Numbered from the stretch's first letter, positions 9,244 to 18,849 are shown. The stretch: 64,000 bases of DNA from Flavobacterium rivuli WB 3.3-2 = DSM 21788 (GCF_000378485.1 NZ_KB899969.1:124001-188000), one strand, 5' to 3'. Notes: generated from the letters alone by a model not told the origin. Program-made: numbers and translations.

Positions 9244-10032
9244 TTATTTTGTGCTTGTGGCAGCAGTAACAATGACTGCGGCAACTTTAGCAGGCTGAGA
9301 TATAAATATAGTATGGCTGCCCTTAACCTCTGTTACTTTAAAATTAGCGCGCTTGTACATATTGCGTTCAATATCCGGGTTGATAGATTTGTCTTCGGTA
9401 GCAACAATGCCATAGCTTGGTTTGGTTTTCCAGGCAGCAGTAGTTACTTTATCACTAAAACACCTGCCAAATATTGGCCCCTGAGATGCATACATAAAGG
9501 CAGCAAGCTCTTTACTGGAGTCGGCGGCAAAGCCAGCGTGAAATTTAGCTTTATCATAATAAATTACTCCTTTTTCATCCGGAGGCAGTATGCCATTCTC
9601 TGGTGCTGCAGGAAGCGACGATGCCCATTGTGATGTAGTTTCGCCATCGCCGGGAGCAAATGCAGCAATATAAACAAGGCCTACAACTTTAGGGTTGTTA
9701 CCGGCTTGTGTTATTACCGTTCCACCCCACGAGTGGCCTACAAGTATTACAGGCCCGTCTTGTTTGTCTATTATCCTGTTTGCGGTGTCTACATCATCCT
9801 GTAATGATGTTAAGGGGTTTTGTACCACACTTACATTATAGCCCTGTTTAGTAAGAATATCAAACACCCCTTTAAAGCCTGAACCATCGGCAAAGGCGCC
9901 GTGTACTATTACAATATTTTTTACCTTAGGGGCAGCCTGTGCTGCCACATTTGTAGTTGATAACGAGGCAACAATTAATGTTGCGGCTAAAAATGTTCTT
10001 TTTAGCTGACTGAAGCGATTTGTTGATTTCAT
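9244..10032 (-). CDS. Secreted alpha/beta hydrolase
   Basis: 262 residues with an N-terminal signal peptide ending near residue 32 (VAAQA). The alpha/beta hydrolase fold is clear: the oxyanion segment IVHGAFADGSG, the nucleophile elbow GHSWGG (Ser101), and a late His in VKGSHTIFIS that fits the catalytic histidine. It belongs to the group often annotated as salicylate-esterase/EstC-like hydrolases, which cut small esters; the substrate is unknown. It is followed by a terminator at 9179-9206 and sits 36 bp downstream of the RidA-family gene on the same strand, so the two may be co-transcribed. Confidence 0.88.
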   Translation of the reverse strand: MKSTNRFSQLKRTFLAATLIVASLSTTNVAAQAAPKVKNIVIVHGAFADGSGFKGVFDILTKQGYNVSVVQNPLTSLQDDVDTANRIIDKQDGPVILVGHSWGGTVITQAGNNPKVVGLVYIAAFAPGDGETTSQWASSLPAAPENGILPPDEKGVIYYDKAKFHAGFAADSSKELAAFMYASQGPIFGRCFSDKVTTAAWKTKPSYGIVATEDKSINPDIERNMYKRANFKVTEVKGSHTIFISQPAKVAAVIVTAATSTK

Positions 10033-10068
10033 TTTTATTGGTTTTATGTATTAAAGTTTATAGTTGTT

Positions 10069-10587
10069 TTAATCTTCTATCTCTACGATCATCTCTACTT
10101 CTACAGGCCAGCCCTGTGGCAATGATGCAACCCCAACCGCCGACCTTGAATGGATACCTTTAGTGCCAAAGATTTCGACCATAACGTCAGAAAATCCGTT
10201 AATTACCTTAGGCTGGTCTATAAAAATATCAGTACCATTTACAAACCCGGTGACTTTTACAATATGCTTTACTTTTTTAAGGTCGCCCAGTTCTGCCTTT
10301 AAAACGGCTATTTGCGCAATGGCACAAAGCCTTGCTGCGGCATAGCCCTTTTCTGTAGTCAGGTCTTTACCAAGTTTACCGGTTGTGTATTGACCGTTTT
10401 CCTGCAACGGGCCTCTGCCTGACAGGTATAATAGATTGCCAACCCTTACAACACTGGTGTAAGTGCCTATAGAGGCTGGTATAGCAGGCAGTATAATCCT
10501 TTTTGCAATAAGTATCTCCTCGGGTGTTTGTGCTGTTGCTGTAAATGCTAACAAGAATAAACAGATTACTAAAGCCTTGTTTTTCAT
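10069..10587 (-). CDS. Secreted RidA/YjgF-family protein
   Basis: 172 residues with a signal peptide (MKNKALVICLFLLAFTATAQ) before a complete RidA/YjgF/Endoribonuclease L-PSP domain (about 28-170). The family signature is at the end: SRSAVGVASLPQGWPVEVEM. RidA proteins are trimeric and in the cytoplasm hydrolyse reactive enamines and imines; the Arg in SRSAVGV is the residue usually needed for that. Export is unusual for RidA itself, but secreted homologues are known in Bacteroidota and their substrate is not defined. It is probably the first gene of a two-gene unit with the alpha/beta hydrolase. Confidence 0.88.
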   Translation of the reverse strand: MKNKALVICLFLLAFTATAQTPEEILIAKRIILPAIPASIGTYTSVVRVGNLLYLSGRGPLQENGQYTTGKLGKDLTTEKGYAAARLCAIAQIAVLKAELGDLKKVKHIVKVTGFVNGTDIFIDQPKVINGFSDVMVEIFGTKGIHSRSAVGVASLPQGWPVEVEMIVEIED

Positions 10588-10763
10588 AGTGGTATATTGG
10601 TTGCTATATGTATTCCAATAAATAAACCATACTCTTAAGATTCTTTAAATCAATTGTTTATGTTTTTTTGAAAATTTAGCACTTTACGGCATTTCATAAA
10701 TTTATGAGTAAAATTTTAGAATTGAGTAAATGTAAGAAGTTGAAAAATAAATAATTGGATAAA

Positions 10764-10791
10764 AAAAAGCAGCACATTGCTGTACTGCTTT
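10764..10791. terminator. Terminator after the 187-residue membrane protein gene
   Basis: AAAAGCAG ... CTGCTTTT around an inner CAGCACATTGCTGTA: an 8-bp A/T-flanked outer stem between the RidA gene's upstream region and the stop of the minus-strand gene at 10815. Confidence 0.65.
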
Positions 10792-10814
10792 TAGTTTTGT
10801 AGCCGTATAAGTTT

Positions 10815-11378
10815 CTAAGCAATAGTTTTATCAGCTTCTTTTCTATTAAGCAGTAAAAGTAATCCTAAAGCGAAAACCAGGCAGCTAACTACCATACAAA
10901 TTCCGTTTTTCAATACAAAAAACGAAATGCCTACTGCCGGGGCAACCGCTATAACCATTAACGCACTTAAGGTATTCGTTTTGATAAAATTTGCTGCGTG
11001 TAATGCCAGGCCTATATAAAGAAGCGATGGGCCAATAATAACAAAGGGATATACAATAGCCGGGGTATTGCTTATATGTTCGCTTAATGCTACTTTGGCT
11101 GAATCGTTATTGCCAAAACTCCACATAATAAAGTCTATGGTACACAAACCTACGTGGGCAATAATACCTAATGTTGTTACAAAAGAAGCGACTGAATTAA
11201 GGGTGTTTTTTGGAAATACCCTATTGAATGAAAACAGCAACACTGCCCCAATTAGATTAAACCAGTGTGCAAAATCTATCGGTTTCTGAAAATACATTTG
11301 TTTAGAGCCCAAAGAAAATAGTATATAGCTTAGTAAGAAAAATGCTAAACCTATCGTACAAGTACTTTTTGCGTTCAT
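10815..11378 (-). CDS. Hypothetical membrane protein, about six helices
   Basis: 187 residues, mostly hydrophobic, with about six predicted membrane spans (starting at residues 8, 37, 63, 108, 136 and 157). There are no charged catalytic motifs. I do not recognise the family; the pattern resembles small integral proteins such as DUF998/DUF4386-type, but I cannot assign it. It is transcribed away from the S41 peptidase gene and is followed by a terminator. Confidence 0.6.
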   Translation of the reverse strand: MNAKSTCTIGLAFFLLSYILFSLGSKQMYFQKPIDFAHWFNLIGAVLLFSFNRVFPKNTLNSVASFVTTLGIIAHVGLCTIDFIMWSFGNNDSAKVALSEHISNTPAIVYPFVIIGPSLLYIGLALHAANFIKTNTLSALMVIAVAPAVGISFFVLKNGICMVVSCLVFALGLLLLLNRKEADKTIA

Positions 11379-11522
11379 AGTTTATTGTTTGAACGAATAT
11401 AAACAAAAAGCTGTGTAGTAAGTTAAATAAAAAATAAGGACACCGTAAAGTGTAACAATTGCAGTCTTTTTTGGTCTATTAATGTTACTTAGCATGTTTC
11501 AACTAAAATTCTACGGTAATTT

Positions 11523-12545
11523 ATGAAAAAAGTATTCGCACTGTTATTTATTTTCTCACTTCATTTAAATGCCCAACAAACGTCAGCATCTAAGGATAGT
11601 ATTTCGGTATTTTATGGTAAGTTGTTCTCGGCCTTAAAAAAGGAATATTTGTATAAAGATAAAACAGACTGGAAAGTGGTTGAGGCCGAAACCAATAAAA
11701 ATTTACTGCAATATGAAAATTTTAAAGAGTCTTTAAAAGAGGTGGCAGTATTGTTTGGTAAAATTGAGGCAACACACTGTAAAGTATTTTATCAGGATAA
11801 AGGATATAGTGTGCCGGTAAAATTCCTGCCTGAAAATTTTAGCGATCAATGGAAAGCTAAATATGCCTCTAAGCCTGCCTTTGAAGCTAAAGTGATCGAC
11901 GGTAAATATGCTTATATTTTAATACCTGCCATAACGTTTAGCGATGTTAGTTCTAAAAATATTCATAAAATAGCACAGCCACTGTATGATAAAATAGCGG
12001 CCCTTAAAACACAAAACAATATTGAAGGCTGGATCATAGATTTACGCTTTAATACTGGCGGAAATATTTACCCTATGTTGCTCGCTCTATATGATTTATT
12101 AGGAGATGACAACGTTTGGGGTACGCTTGATATTAATAAAAAACAGATAGGTACAATAGAATTATCGGGAGGTAAGTATATAGATAATTCCAGCAAGGTA
12201 TCTTACATAGACCCAAAAGGAGTGTTGCTTGATAAAGCAAAAGTGGCTGTAATAACAGGGAGCTTAACGGCAAGTTCGGGCGAAGTAACAGCTATGGCAT
12301 TTAAAGGTCGGCCAAATGCCATCTTTATAGGCGAGCAAACAATGGGAATGACAACATCAAATTCTATGAGGTCGCTGCCCTATGGTGCTACACTGGTTTT
12401 AAGCATCGCCTACGACTGTGACAGAAACGGAGTTTTTTACGAGCACATTGTCCCGGACATTGCTATTTCTAAAAAGGATAATCTTGACGATCTGTTATCA
12501 GATGAAAATATCCAGGAAGCTATAAAATTTATAGACAAAAAATAA
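11523..12545 (+). CDS. Secreted S41-family peptidase
   Basis: 340 residues. Signal peptide MKKVFALLFIFSLHLNAQ, then an N-terminal helical part and a tail-specific-protease (S41) domain. The nucleophile region is ITGSLTASSGEVTAMAF (Ser near residue 251), preceded by the conserved GWIIDLRFNTGG strand and followed by GEQTMGMTT. There is no recognisable PDZ domain, so this is the short C-terminal-processing-peptidase/interphotoreceptor-retinoid-binding-like type. It should act in the periplasm or outside the cell. The element-associated repeat at 12572 starts 26 bp after the stop, so this is the last chromosomal gene before the accessory region. Confidence 0.85.
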   Translation: MKKVFALLFIFSLHLNAQQTSASKDSISVFYGKLFSALKKEYLYKDKTDWKVVEAETNKNLLQYENFKESLKEVAVLFGKIEATHCKVFYQDKGYSVPVKFLPENFSDQWKAKYASKPAFEAKVIDGKYAYILIPAITFSDVSSKNIHKIAQPLYDKIAALKTQNNIEGWIIDLRFNTGGNIYPMLLALYDLLGDDNVWGTLDINKKQIGTIELSGGKYIDNSSKVSYIDPKGVLLDKAKVAVITGSLTASSGEVTAMAFKGRPNAIFIGEQTMGMTTSNSMRSLPYGATLVLSIAYDCDRNGVFYEHIVPDIAISKKDNLDDLLSDENIQEAIKFIDKK

Positions 12546-12571
12546 TATGCAATATTATAGTACAAAAAAAC

Positions 12572-12604
12572 CCGCTCCATTTGCATGAAGCGGGTCTTGT
12601 AGCC
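12572..12604 (+). repeat. Direct repeat copy A (island left end, putative att site)
   Basis: 33 bp identical to copy B at 19122-19154, same orientation. It contains a hairpin (ACCCGCT/AGCGGGT with an inner CAT/ATG) followed by CTTGTAGCC. The last part plus two bases (GGTCTTGTAGCCTC, 12593-12606) is identical to the tRNA-Arg 3' end with its flank at 46365-46378. On the minus strand it reads as a tRNA 3' end followed by a terminator with a T run. Similarity to copy B continues more weakly to about 12660 with codon-like changes (both could encode NY-x-x-EDLERL). It probably marks the left border of the accessory region. Confidence 0.65.
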
Positions 12605-12711
12605 TCATCCGAGCAAATGCCGAACTATTTTGAGGAAGATTTGGAACGTTTATCCAAACTTATATTGCCCCCAAATTAAAGAGCCCCCTTTTACAAGTAA
12701 ATTTGATTAAA

Positions 12712-14835
12712 TTAAAGGTTACTAACTATTTTTATATGTTCTAAAAAATCCATTGCCCCGTCTATGTCATAATATTTTTGACGCATTATACTAATCTGAA
12801 ATTTATGAGGTAGCAATCCTCCCCATTTAGAATCGGGCAAAATCCCATTAGAGATCCTATCGCCTATATAACTATCCCAGTCCTCCCGTTGTCCCGGCAA
12901 TTGCAAAAGCTCATGATGTGACGCTATAGCGGTTATATCAAATTTAAAACTGCTGGTATATTCATCATAATTAGCATCGAGGTCACGCATATTGTATAAC
13001 AAATTTAATGTTCGGTTTATCTTTGTTCCGGCAAAAGTATAATAGCGCAAGTGTTTTTCTGAGATGAGCATTGGCCTCTCATTATCAATATCCATAATTT
13101 TAAAAGTAGCAAAATCATCCCTCATTTCTTTTAACTTGTTAAGGCAGGCTTCATTTAAAAAATCATAATCATCATAATCATATAATATTTGCAGCATCTT
13201 TTGCCGTACTTTAACATCTGTAACGCCACCGCCTCCAAAAAATTTAGGAGGCTTACCGTCTTTTGCCGTAAGTACCTCAATCTTTTTTGCTTTAAAATCT
13301 ACAAATATTATTTTCCATATCTTGGCAGCCAGCAGGATATTCTCATCTTCCCTAATTTGAGGTGACCAGGGTATCTCGCCAATAGCATATCCGGCATTTA
13401 CTACTTTAAAACTTTCTTCTATGGTAAAGACAGTATAAAAATCTTTACTATTAACTATCTTTTCTCCCTCAACACCTATAATTACTTCATGCTGCAATTT
13501 TTCCAGCATATCGTTTACAATAAGATGGCCTATAATTTCTATTATCTCACATTCCTCAATCTCCTTAAAAGCAAAATTGCCTTTTAGTCTTAAAATTAGT
13601 TCTGATACTAATATACCAGAATGCCCTTTTACGATAGAAAGCGCCTGGTGCAGTAATAAGTCATAAGGCTTTTTGCAAATGGCAGGCGGCTCTATATACC
13701 CTTCCTTATATAACAGCCAGCATGCTACAGATTGTAATAAACTCCACTTTTCGGTAGCATACAGGAACAGGTTACTTGTAGCTCCCTCCCTGCGGCCACT
13801 CCTGCCCACACGCTGTATTAACGATGCTATACTATTTGTAGCATCTATTTGTACAACTTCATCTACATTGCCAATATCTATACCAAGTTCTAATGTAGAT
13901 GTACAGGCAATACAAAAATTATGATGGTTGCTGTTTTTTGCAAAATACTCTACATATTCTCTTACTTCTTTGTGCACAGATGAGTGATGCGAAAAATAAT
14001 TAGGATGCCCTTTTACCCTGTCTGATATTTTTTTAAGATTTACCGCTATCTCTTCTGCACGCCCCCTGTTGTTAGGAAATATTAATGCTTTACTGTTACA
14101 GGTTTCTACATACAGGTCTTTTAGCAGTGCAAGGGGTGTCATACCCGGAGTATCTGCTTCAAAATATCTAAACACAGCATTTATGTCTTTCTTAGTTCTA
14201 TCAAGCAATACAACTGTTTTATCTTCGTTTCCAGTAAATTTCTTAGCCTCATTATAGTCGCCTATAGTAGCTGAGAGACCAATGATCCTGAAAGAACCAA
14301 CATTAATATCCTGAAGCCTTGAAAGTAACGACTTAAGCTGTATGCCCCTATCAGAGCCTATAAATGTGTGAATTTCGTCTATTACCACAAATTTTAAGTT
14401 GGCAAAAAGCTGCTTTACATTATAAGGCTTGTTTACAAACATTGCCTCTATAGATTCGGGCGTTATTAAAACAACTCCCGATGGATTTTTAATGAGCTTT
14501 TCTTTAAGCCCTTTGTTTGCCTCGCCATGCCACTTAGTCACGGTAACCTCCATGCTTTTGCACAGGTCTTCTACACGGTAAAACTGGTCGTTTATAAGGG
14601 CAATAAGGGGCGAAATATACAATACCTGTACACCCGGATCGTTAAAGTTAACTTTTGAAAGGATAGGCAAAAAAGCAGCTTCGGTTTTACCCGAAGCTGT
14701 TCTCGATGCTAAAATATAATGGTTATCTGTGCATAATATATGCTGTATTGCAACACTCTGTATAGGCCGCAGCTGCTCCCACTGCTTATCTCTTATGTAT
14801 TTACGGATGGGTTCTGATAACAGATCGAACGACAT
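12712..14835 (-). CDS. Lhr-/BrxHI-like superfamily 2 helicase
   Basis: 707 residues. The SF2 motifs are visible: Q-motif region LRPIQ, motif I ASRTASGKTEAA (about 43-54), motif II VVIDEIHTF (DEIH), motif III LSATIGD, and motif VI QRVGRSGRREG. The second RecA domain ends near residue 390; the remainder is a winged-helix and beta-rich region as in Lhr-like helicases. Lhr-type helicases move 3' to 5' on single-stranded DNA; BrxHI, which is paired with BrxD in BREX type 2, belongs to this class. Its start overlaps the BrxD-like stop by one base (TAATG), so it is the last gene of a tightly coupled four-gene operon. Role in the cassette: inferred DNA translocation or unwinding. Confidence 0.85.
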   Translation of the reverse strand: MSFDLLSEPIRKYIRDKQWEQLRPIQSVAIQHILCTDNHYILASRTASGKTEAAFLPILSKVNFNDPGVQVLYISPLIALINDQFYRVEDLCKSMEVTVTKWHGEANKGLKEKLIKNPSGVVLITPESIEAMFVNKPYNVKQLFANLKFVVIDEIHTFIGSDRGIQLKSLLSRLQDINVGSFRIIGLSATIGDYNEAKKFTGNEDKTVVLLDRTKKDINAVFRYFEADTPGMTPLALLKDLYVETCNSKALIFPNNRGRAEEIAVNLKKISDRVKGHPNYFSHHSSVHKEVREYVEYFAKNSNHHNFCIACTSTLELGIDIGNVDEVVQIDATNSIASLIQRVGRSGRREGATSNLFLYATEKWSLLQSVACWLLYKEGYIEPPAICKKPYDLLLHQALSIVKGHSGILVSELILRLKGNFAFKEIEECEIIEIIGHLIVNDMLEKLQHEVIIGVEGEKIVNSKDFYTVFTIEESFKVVNAGYAIGEIPWSPQIREDENILLAAKIWKIIFVDFKAKKIEVLTAKDGKPPKFFGGGGVTDVKVRQKMLQILYDYDDYDFLNEACLNKLKEMRDDFATFKIMDIDNERPMLISEKHLRYYTFAGTKINRTLNLLYNMRDLDANYDEYTSSFKFDITAIASHHELLQLPGQREDWDSYIGDRISNGILPDSKWGGLLPHKFQISIMRQKYYDIDGAMDFLEHIKIVSNL

Positions 14836-16148
14836 TATAATTCTTCTATGCTATCCATTAAAACCTTATCCGGCCTTTCGTCTGAAATCTCTATATCGCC
14901 AAATAATTTTGCCTTGTCAAGATCAGGGTTTTGCCTGATGATATTAAGGATGTTTAAGAAATCACGGATAACCTCACGTGGTGTAAGAAATTCTGATGCT
15001 CCCGGTTTATTAAACATTTCTTCCATAAAGCCAAGTACATCATCATCTGTAATATTTGTTGTAACCTTATAATTAATATCAAAAATGGCCTTTAGCTTTT
15101 TTAGCAGCACAAAAATCTCATTATGGTCTAACGGGAAAAGTTTTATAACAGGCTGTGCAAAATCACGTATTTCGGCAGTTTCAAATTTATTGGTTTGCAA
15201 ACGCGATTTAAGGGCATGATAGCTAAACAGCCCCCTGCGTTCGTTCTCTAATACTTCTTTAGTCCCGGCAAAATTTATAAACAGGTTGCTTACCCTGCCC
15301 TGAAAACAGTCATTATAAATAGAAAGTATCTTTTCATAATTCTTTTCACGCATTGCTGCTGTAGATATCTTGTAAAGGTTTATTGCCTCATCCAGGTTTA
15401 TCATAAAGCCGCTATATCCCATGCTAACAAACAGCTTGCAAAAGTTTTTAAGCATATCGTAGTAGTTAAGGTCGGTTATAATTTCCCTAACTCCTAAATC
15501 CTGTCTTGCTTCAGTTTTGGTATTGTATTCGCCTTTTAACCACTTTAAAGCATTTCTCCTTAGCTGCTCGTCATTTTTTATGTAACCCTCATAGTATTTC
15601 ATTACAACGGTACCAAAATCAAAACCACCAACTTCGGTTATCTCATTAATGGTTTTTATAATATTGTTTCGGATCAGGTTAAGGTATTGTTCATCCCTTA
15701 TGTTTCCCAGTGGTATATTGTTGTCCTGGGCGGTTTTCATAACTACCTGCTCAATCCATTTTTCTAAAAGCGTAGGTAGTGCTCCACCTTCGGGCTTGGT
15801 TTGTATTGCTACATTATCCATTATAGCAGCATAAAGCGCTGCGCCCTTTCCATCGGTAGAGTAGAGCCTGTTATCCGGCGTAAAATCGGCATTTGCTACT
15901 ACAAATTTTTGCTTTAAGGCAACTGTATTAAGCAAATGGAGCATGAACGATTTACCCGAACCAAAATCGCCTATCCAAAATTTAACCATACTGTGGCCAT
16001 TCTTTACATCATCTAAAGCATTTACAACAGCGTTAATTTCTTCAGATCTGCCTACGGTAATATGCTGCACTCCTATTTTAGGCACTACGCCTCCTATAAG
16101 AGAGTTTATAATGGCTGTTGCCTCTTTGGGTTTTATGTTATCTATCAT
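14835..16148 (-). CDS. BrxD-like P-loop ATPase (DUF2791 type)
   Basis: 437 residues. Walker A is GDFGSGKS at 60-67 (motif FWIGDFGSGKSF), Walker B is YSGFMINLDEA with the catalytic Asp-Glu. The N-terminal IINSLIGGVVPKIGVQHITVGR and the late PREVIRDFLNILNII match the DUF2791/BrxD group of ATP-binding proteins from BREX and related loci. The expected role is a ring- or clamp-forming ATPase that works with the neighbouring helicase; the Walker motifs are seen, the role is inferred. It overlaps the TerB-N gene by 4 bp upstream (ATGA type) and the helicase by 1 bp downstream. Confidence 0.82.
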   Translation of the reverse strand: MIDNIKPKEATAIINSLIGGVVPKIGVQHITVGRSEEINAVVNALDDVKNGHSMVKFWIGDFGSGKSFMLHLLNTVALKQKFVVANADFTPDNRLYSTDGKGAALYAAIMDNVAIQTKPEGGALPTLLEKWIEQVVMKTAQDNNIPLGNIRDEQYLNLIRNNIIKTINEITEVGGFDFGTVVMKYYEGYIKNDEQLRRNALKWLKGEYNTKTEARQDLGVREIITDLNYYDMLKNFCKLFVSMGYSGFMINLDEAINLYKISTAAMREKNYEKILSIYNDCFQGRVSNLFINFAGTKEVLENERRGLFSYHALKSRLQTNKFETAEIRDFAQPVIKLFPLDHNEIFVLLKKLKAIFDINYKVTTNITDDDVLGFMEEMFNKPGASEFLTPREVIRDFLNILNIIRQNPDLDKAKLFGDIEISDERPDKVLMDSIEEL

Positions 16149-17908
16149 TTTGCTACTATTGTTTGGTAATAATTTTCGGTTATTGTATAATATTCATCTT
16201 CTTCTTCAATCAATACATCGTCTAATGTATCATAGCACGCTTCGTTTAAACTCTCTATCAACTGATTTTTAAAAACACCTTTAGAGCGCGCAAAAATTTC
16301 TATATCATGGTGATAAACCGTTAAGTTTGCTTTTACAAACAGTTCCAGTATTTCGCATTGTATTTGGGTAAGGCTTATACCGGCATTAAACACTGAAATT
16401 TCCTGACCGGCAGTTTTGGATGTTATTTCCATAACCATTTCATCAGCATTAATTTCTTCGGTTTTAAATGCAGTGGTTTCATCCTCATATTCATCTTTAA
16501 GATACTCATTTAGCAGCTCTACAGTACCGGAATGTTTTTCGTGTACCTGCTGTATGGCATCTCTGTCTATCTGTATTTTTTTGCGTTTAGCGGCATACAC
16601 TTTGGGTATAGCATTTAGTGCTTTGTCAAGTTCTTTATCGTTAACCATCTCACTAACTATAATCTGGAAATTATGCAGCTGCTCATTGGTTGTAAACAAG
16701 CTTTTTTGTATTGTTTTTGCTAATGGTTTATTGTCAAATTTTACAGATTTCAGGTCGTAATGCAAGTAATAAATATATAACCTTAGCGAAGCTATTTTAT
16801 CATACTGTGCCATGAATTTTGACGCTTCGTAAAAAATATTCTCTACCGCAGGGTTGCGTTTGTTCAGGTTGCCTAATATAATAAAATCACTTACAAATTG
16901 CTTACTATCGCCTTTATAAACATTAGTAAGTTCGTCATATTTAATTTTCCATCGGGCTGGGTTTTGGGCATTCAGTTCCAGTTCTGCATCACGGTTGGGG
17001 TAAGATAGCGTAGGCGCATAAATTGCCAGTGCTTTTTGTAATCGTATTATAAGCTTGCCGTGATATTCATTATTAATATCTATAGATGTATACGCTATAT
17101 CGGTGTTTAATTTGCGCTTGTGCCCATAATACTCTCTTACGGCATTTTCGCAATGCTTAAAAATATTTGAATGCATTTCATTCACAACTGTTTCTAAAGA
17201 GTATTTATAGTTACCGCTTCCTTTTACAAATTTAAAATGTTGTATAGCTATTATATCTGCTATTTTAATTAGCTCAGCATCCAGCGTCGAAGTTTCCTTT
17301 TGGTATATTTCATTAAGCCGCTTAATTGCAACAAGATAAAGTTTTAAAACTTCAAGGCCACAAAATTCGATATTAAAAAAATTGTTGTCAGGGTTGTACA
17401 ATTTGTTTAATAAAACTACATCATCATTTCCCAGGTTAAGTTTGGTTTTATATTTAGATCCCAGTTTCCAATAATCTTCGTTATAACTCCCTTCATAAAA
17501 ATTCTCTTCACGCCGCAATCTTTCAATAGCATCATTATCGCCTCTTGCATTCAGTTTCTGGATTAAAAATTTAATACCATATATTTTTGTTTTAGGGTAA
17601 TGCGTACCCAGTACTTTTAATTGTAGTTCTAAACGGGCAGCATCTTTATGGTTCTCATAGTCGTTTAAAAGATCGAAAAGTAATATAAAGGCATAATTGC
17701 TATTACCCTGGATATCCATATAGATCTCACCAAGGAAATTTGCCCTGAATGTTTTATAAAAAGTGCGCTGCTCTTTACCGGCATTATTTATTTCGGCATA
17801 GGAAGACACATATTCGTGGCCCCAATAAGGAACATCGCGACGACTTGCAGAATTACTTTGCGGCAAAGTAAATGACTGGCCGGTAACATCTATAATTGAT
17901 TCATCCAT
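16145..17908 (-). CDS. TerB-N/TerB-C domain protein
   Basis: 587 residues. Residues of about 24-125 match the TerB-N type (RDVPYWGHEYVSSY, QRTFYKTFRANFLGEIYMD, then SNYAFILLFDLL). A central region of 130-450 has no motif I can name. The last 75 residues (from about 512) look like TerB-C: SLTQIQCEILELF, a helix FARSKGVFKNQLIESLNEA, and a final beta hairpin VLIEEEDEYYTI. No canonical TerB core with metal-binding Asp/Glu is obvious between them. TerB-N/TerB-C proteins have been linked by comparative genomics to DNA-processing neighbours (SF2 helicases and P-loop ATPases) in the Ter stress-response literature, which fits these neighbours. It overlaps the BrxD-like gene by 4 bp. Confidence 0.72.
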   Translation of the reverse strand: MDESIIDVTGQSFTLPQSNSASRRDVPYWGHEYVSSYAEINNAGKEQRTFYKTFRANFLGEIYMDIQGNSNYAFILLFDLLNDYENHKDAARLELQLKVLGTHYPKTKIYGIKFLIQKLNARGDNDAIERLRREENFYEGSYNEDYWKLGSKYKTKLNLGNDDVVLLNKLYNPDNNFFNIEFCGLEVLKLYLVAIKRLNEIYQKETSTLDAELIKIADIIAIQHFKFVKGSGNYKYSLETVVNEMHSNIFKHCENAVREYYGHKRKLNTDIAYTSIDINNEYHGKLIIRLQKALAIYAPTLSYPNRDAELELNAQNPARWKIKYDELTNVYKGDSKQFVSDFIILGNLNKRNPAVENIFYEASKFMAQYDKIASLRLYIYYLHYDLKSVKFDNKPLAKTIQKSLFTTNEQLHNFQIIVSEMVNDKELDKALNAIPKVYAAKRKKIQIDRDAIQQVHEKHSGTVELLNEYLKDEYEDETTAFKTEEINADEMVMEITSKTAGQEISVFNAGISLTQIQCEILELFVKANLTVYHHDIEIFARSKGVFKNQLIESLNEACYDTLDDVLIEEEDEYYTITENYYQTIVAK

Positions 17909-17943
17909 GAGTAGTAATTGATTTTTAAGTTACAATTTGGGAA

Positions 17944-18849
17944 CTAAGACAATAGATCGTCTATAACATCCGAAAAATCAAACTCATGAATAAGCATTAT
18001 TGTATGGCCGTCTTTTCTTAAGTTAACCGCTTTCTCAACCTTTCTGCCGTAGCATGAAAATGCCCATGCGGGGTTACCATTATCGCCCACAATCAGGTAG
18101 TCTGTCTTTTTAGTAATGCTATCTGTAGGTATGCCTCCTAACTTTAGTATATCACGATGCAGGTTTTCGCGATTACCCCTTTTTAAAACTCCAGTTATAC
18201 AAAACGTTTTCCCTTCAAATACCACATCAGGGTCGCTGGTACATAATCCGGAAATATTTACATCGCTTGTCTGCTCATTAATTTTAGAACTTATTTCCTT
18301 ACTATGTATATTTACAAACTGTTTAAAATACGCCATTAACACAACTCTTTCTTCTTCATCTATTTTCTTGTCAGATAAAACCGAAAGTATAAGGCTTCTT
18401 AACTCATCATAAGGGTAATAGGTACTAAGATGCTCGTTTTCGTTAAGCCATTGCTTAAGGTCATAAATTTCTTTATCATTTATAACGCCGTCGGCTAATA
18501 TACCGTGGCAAATACCTTGAAGGATTTGCAAATCAGATGTTACAGTATTATAGTAGTAATTATCATTTTCGTATTTTTGGCACAGCCAGTATAAATCCTC
18601 AATGCATTCCTTAGAAGGGATTTTTTCTGTAACAGCACAATCTATTACATCCATAAATTCTTTAAACGGATTGCGGTTTATGAGTTCTTTATGGTTATTT
18701 GCCCAGAGCTTAAGTTCGTTAATCTCTGCTTCGTTAACTTCACCATCTAAATTTATCCCGATTAATAAACCTTTTAAAGAGCTTATTGCTTTATCTGCCC
18801 TTGATTTAGATGTGTAAACATTTAAGGTTTGTGCTTCAATATTTTTCAT
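17944..18849 (-). CDS. Duplicated TerB-like domain plus BRCT protein
   Basis: 301 residues. Two related N-terminal helical units each carry an acidic EF-hand/TerB-like motif: NLDGEVNEAEINELKLW (about 33-49) and LADGVINDKEIYDLKQWL (about 117-134). The C-terminal 85 residues form a BRCT domain of the NAD-dependent DNA ligase/RFC type (FEGKTFCITGVL, LHRDILKLGGIPTDSITKKTDYLIVGD). BRCT domains of this class bind DNA ends or 5' phosphates. It is the first gene of the operon and 35 bp upstream of the TerB-N gene. The pairing of TerB-like and BRCT modules suggests the DNA-recognition component of the cassette; that is inference. Confidence 0.75.
   Translation of the reverse strand: MKNIEAQTLNVYTSKSRADKAISSLKGLLIGINLDGEVNEAEINELKLWANNHKELINRNPFKEFMDVIDCAVTEKIPSKECIEDLYWLCQKYENDNYYYNTVTSDLQILQGICHGILADGVINDKEIYDLKQWLNENEHLSTYYPYDELRSLILSVLSDKKIDEEERVVLMAYFKQFVNIHSKEISSKINEQTSDVNISGLCTSDPDVVFEGKTFCITGVLKRGNRENLHRDILKLGGIPTDSITKKTDYLIVGDNGNPAWAFSCYGRKVEKAVNLRKDGHTIMLIHEFDFSDVIDDLLS

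Noticed and set aside
12712..18849. A complete BREX system
   Set aside because: PglX methylase, PglZ, BrxC and BrxL/PglW are absent; only BrxD-like and BrxHI-like proteins occur.
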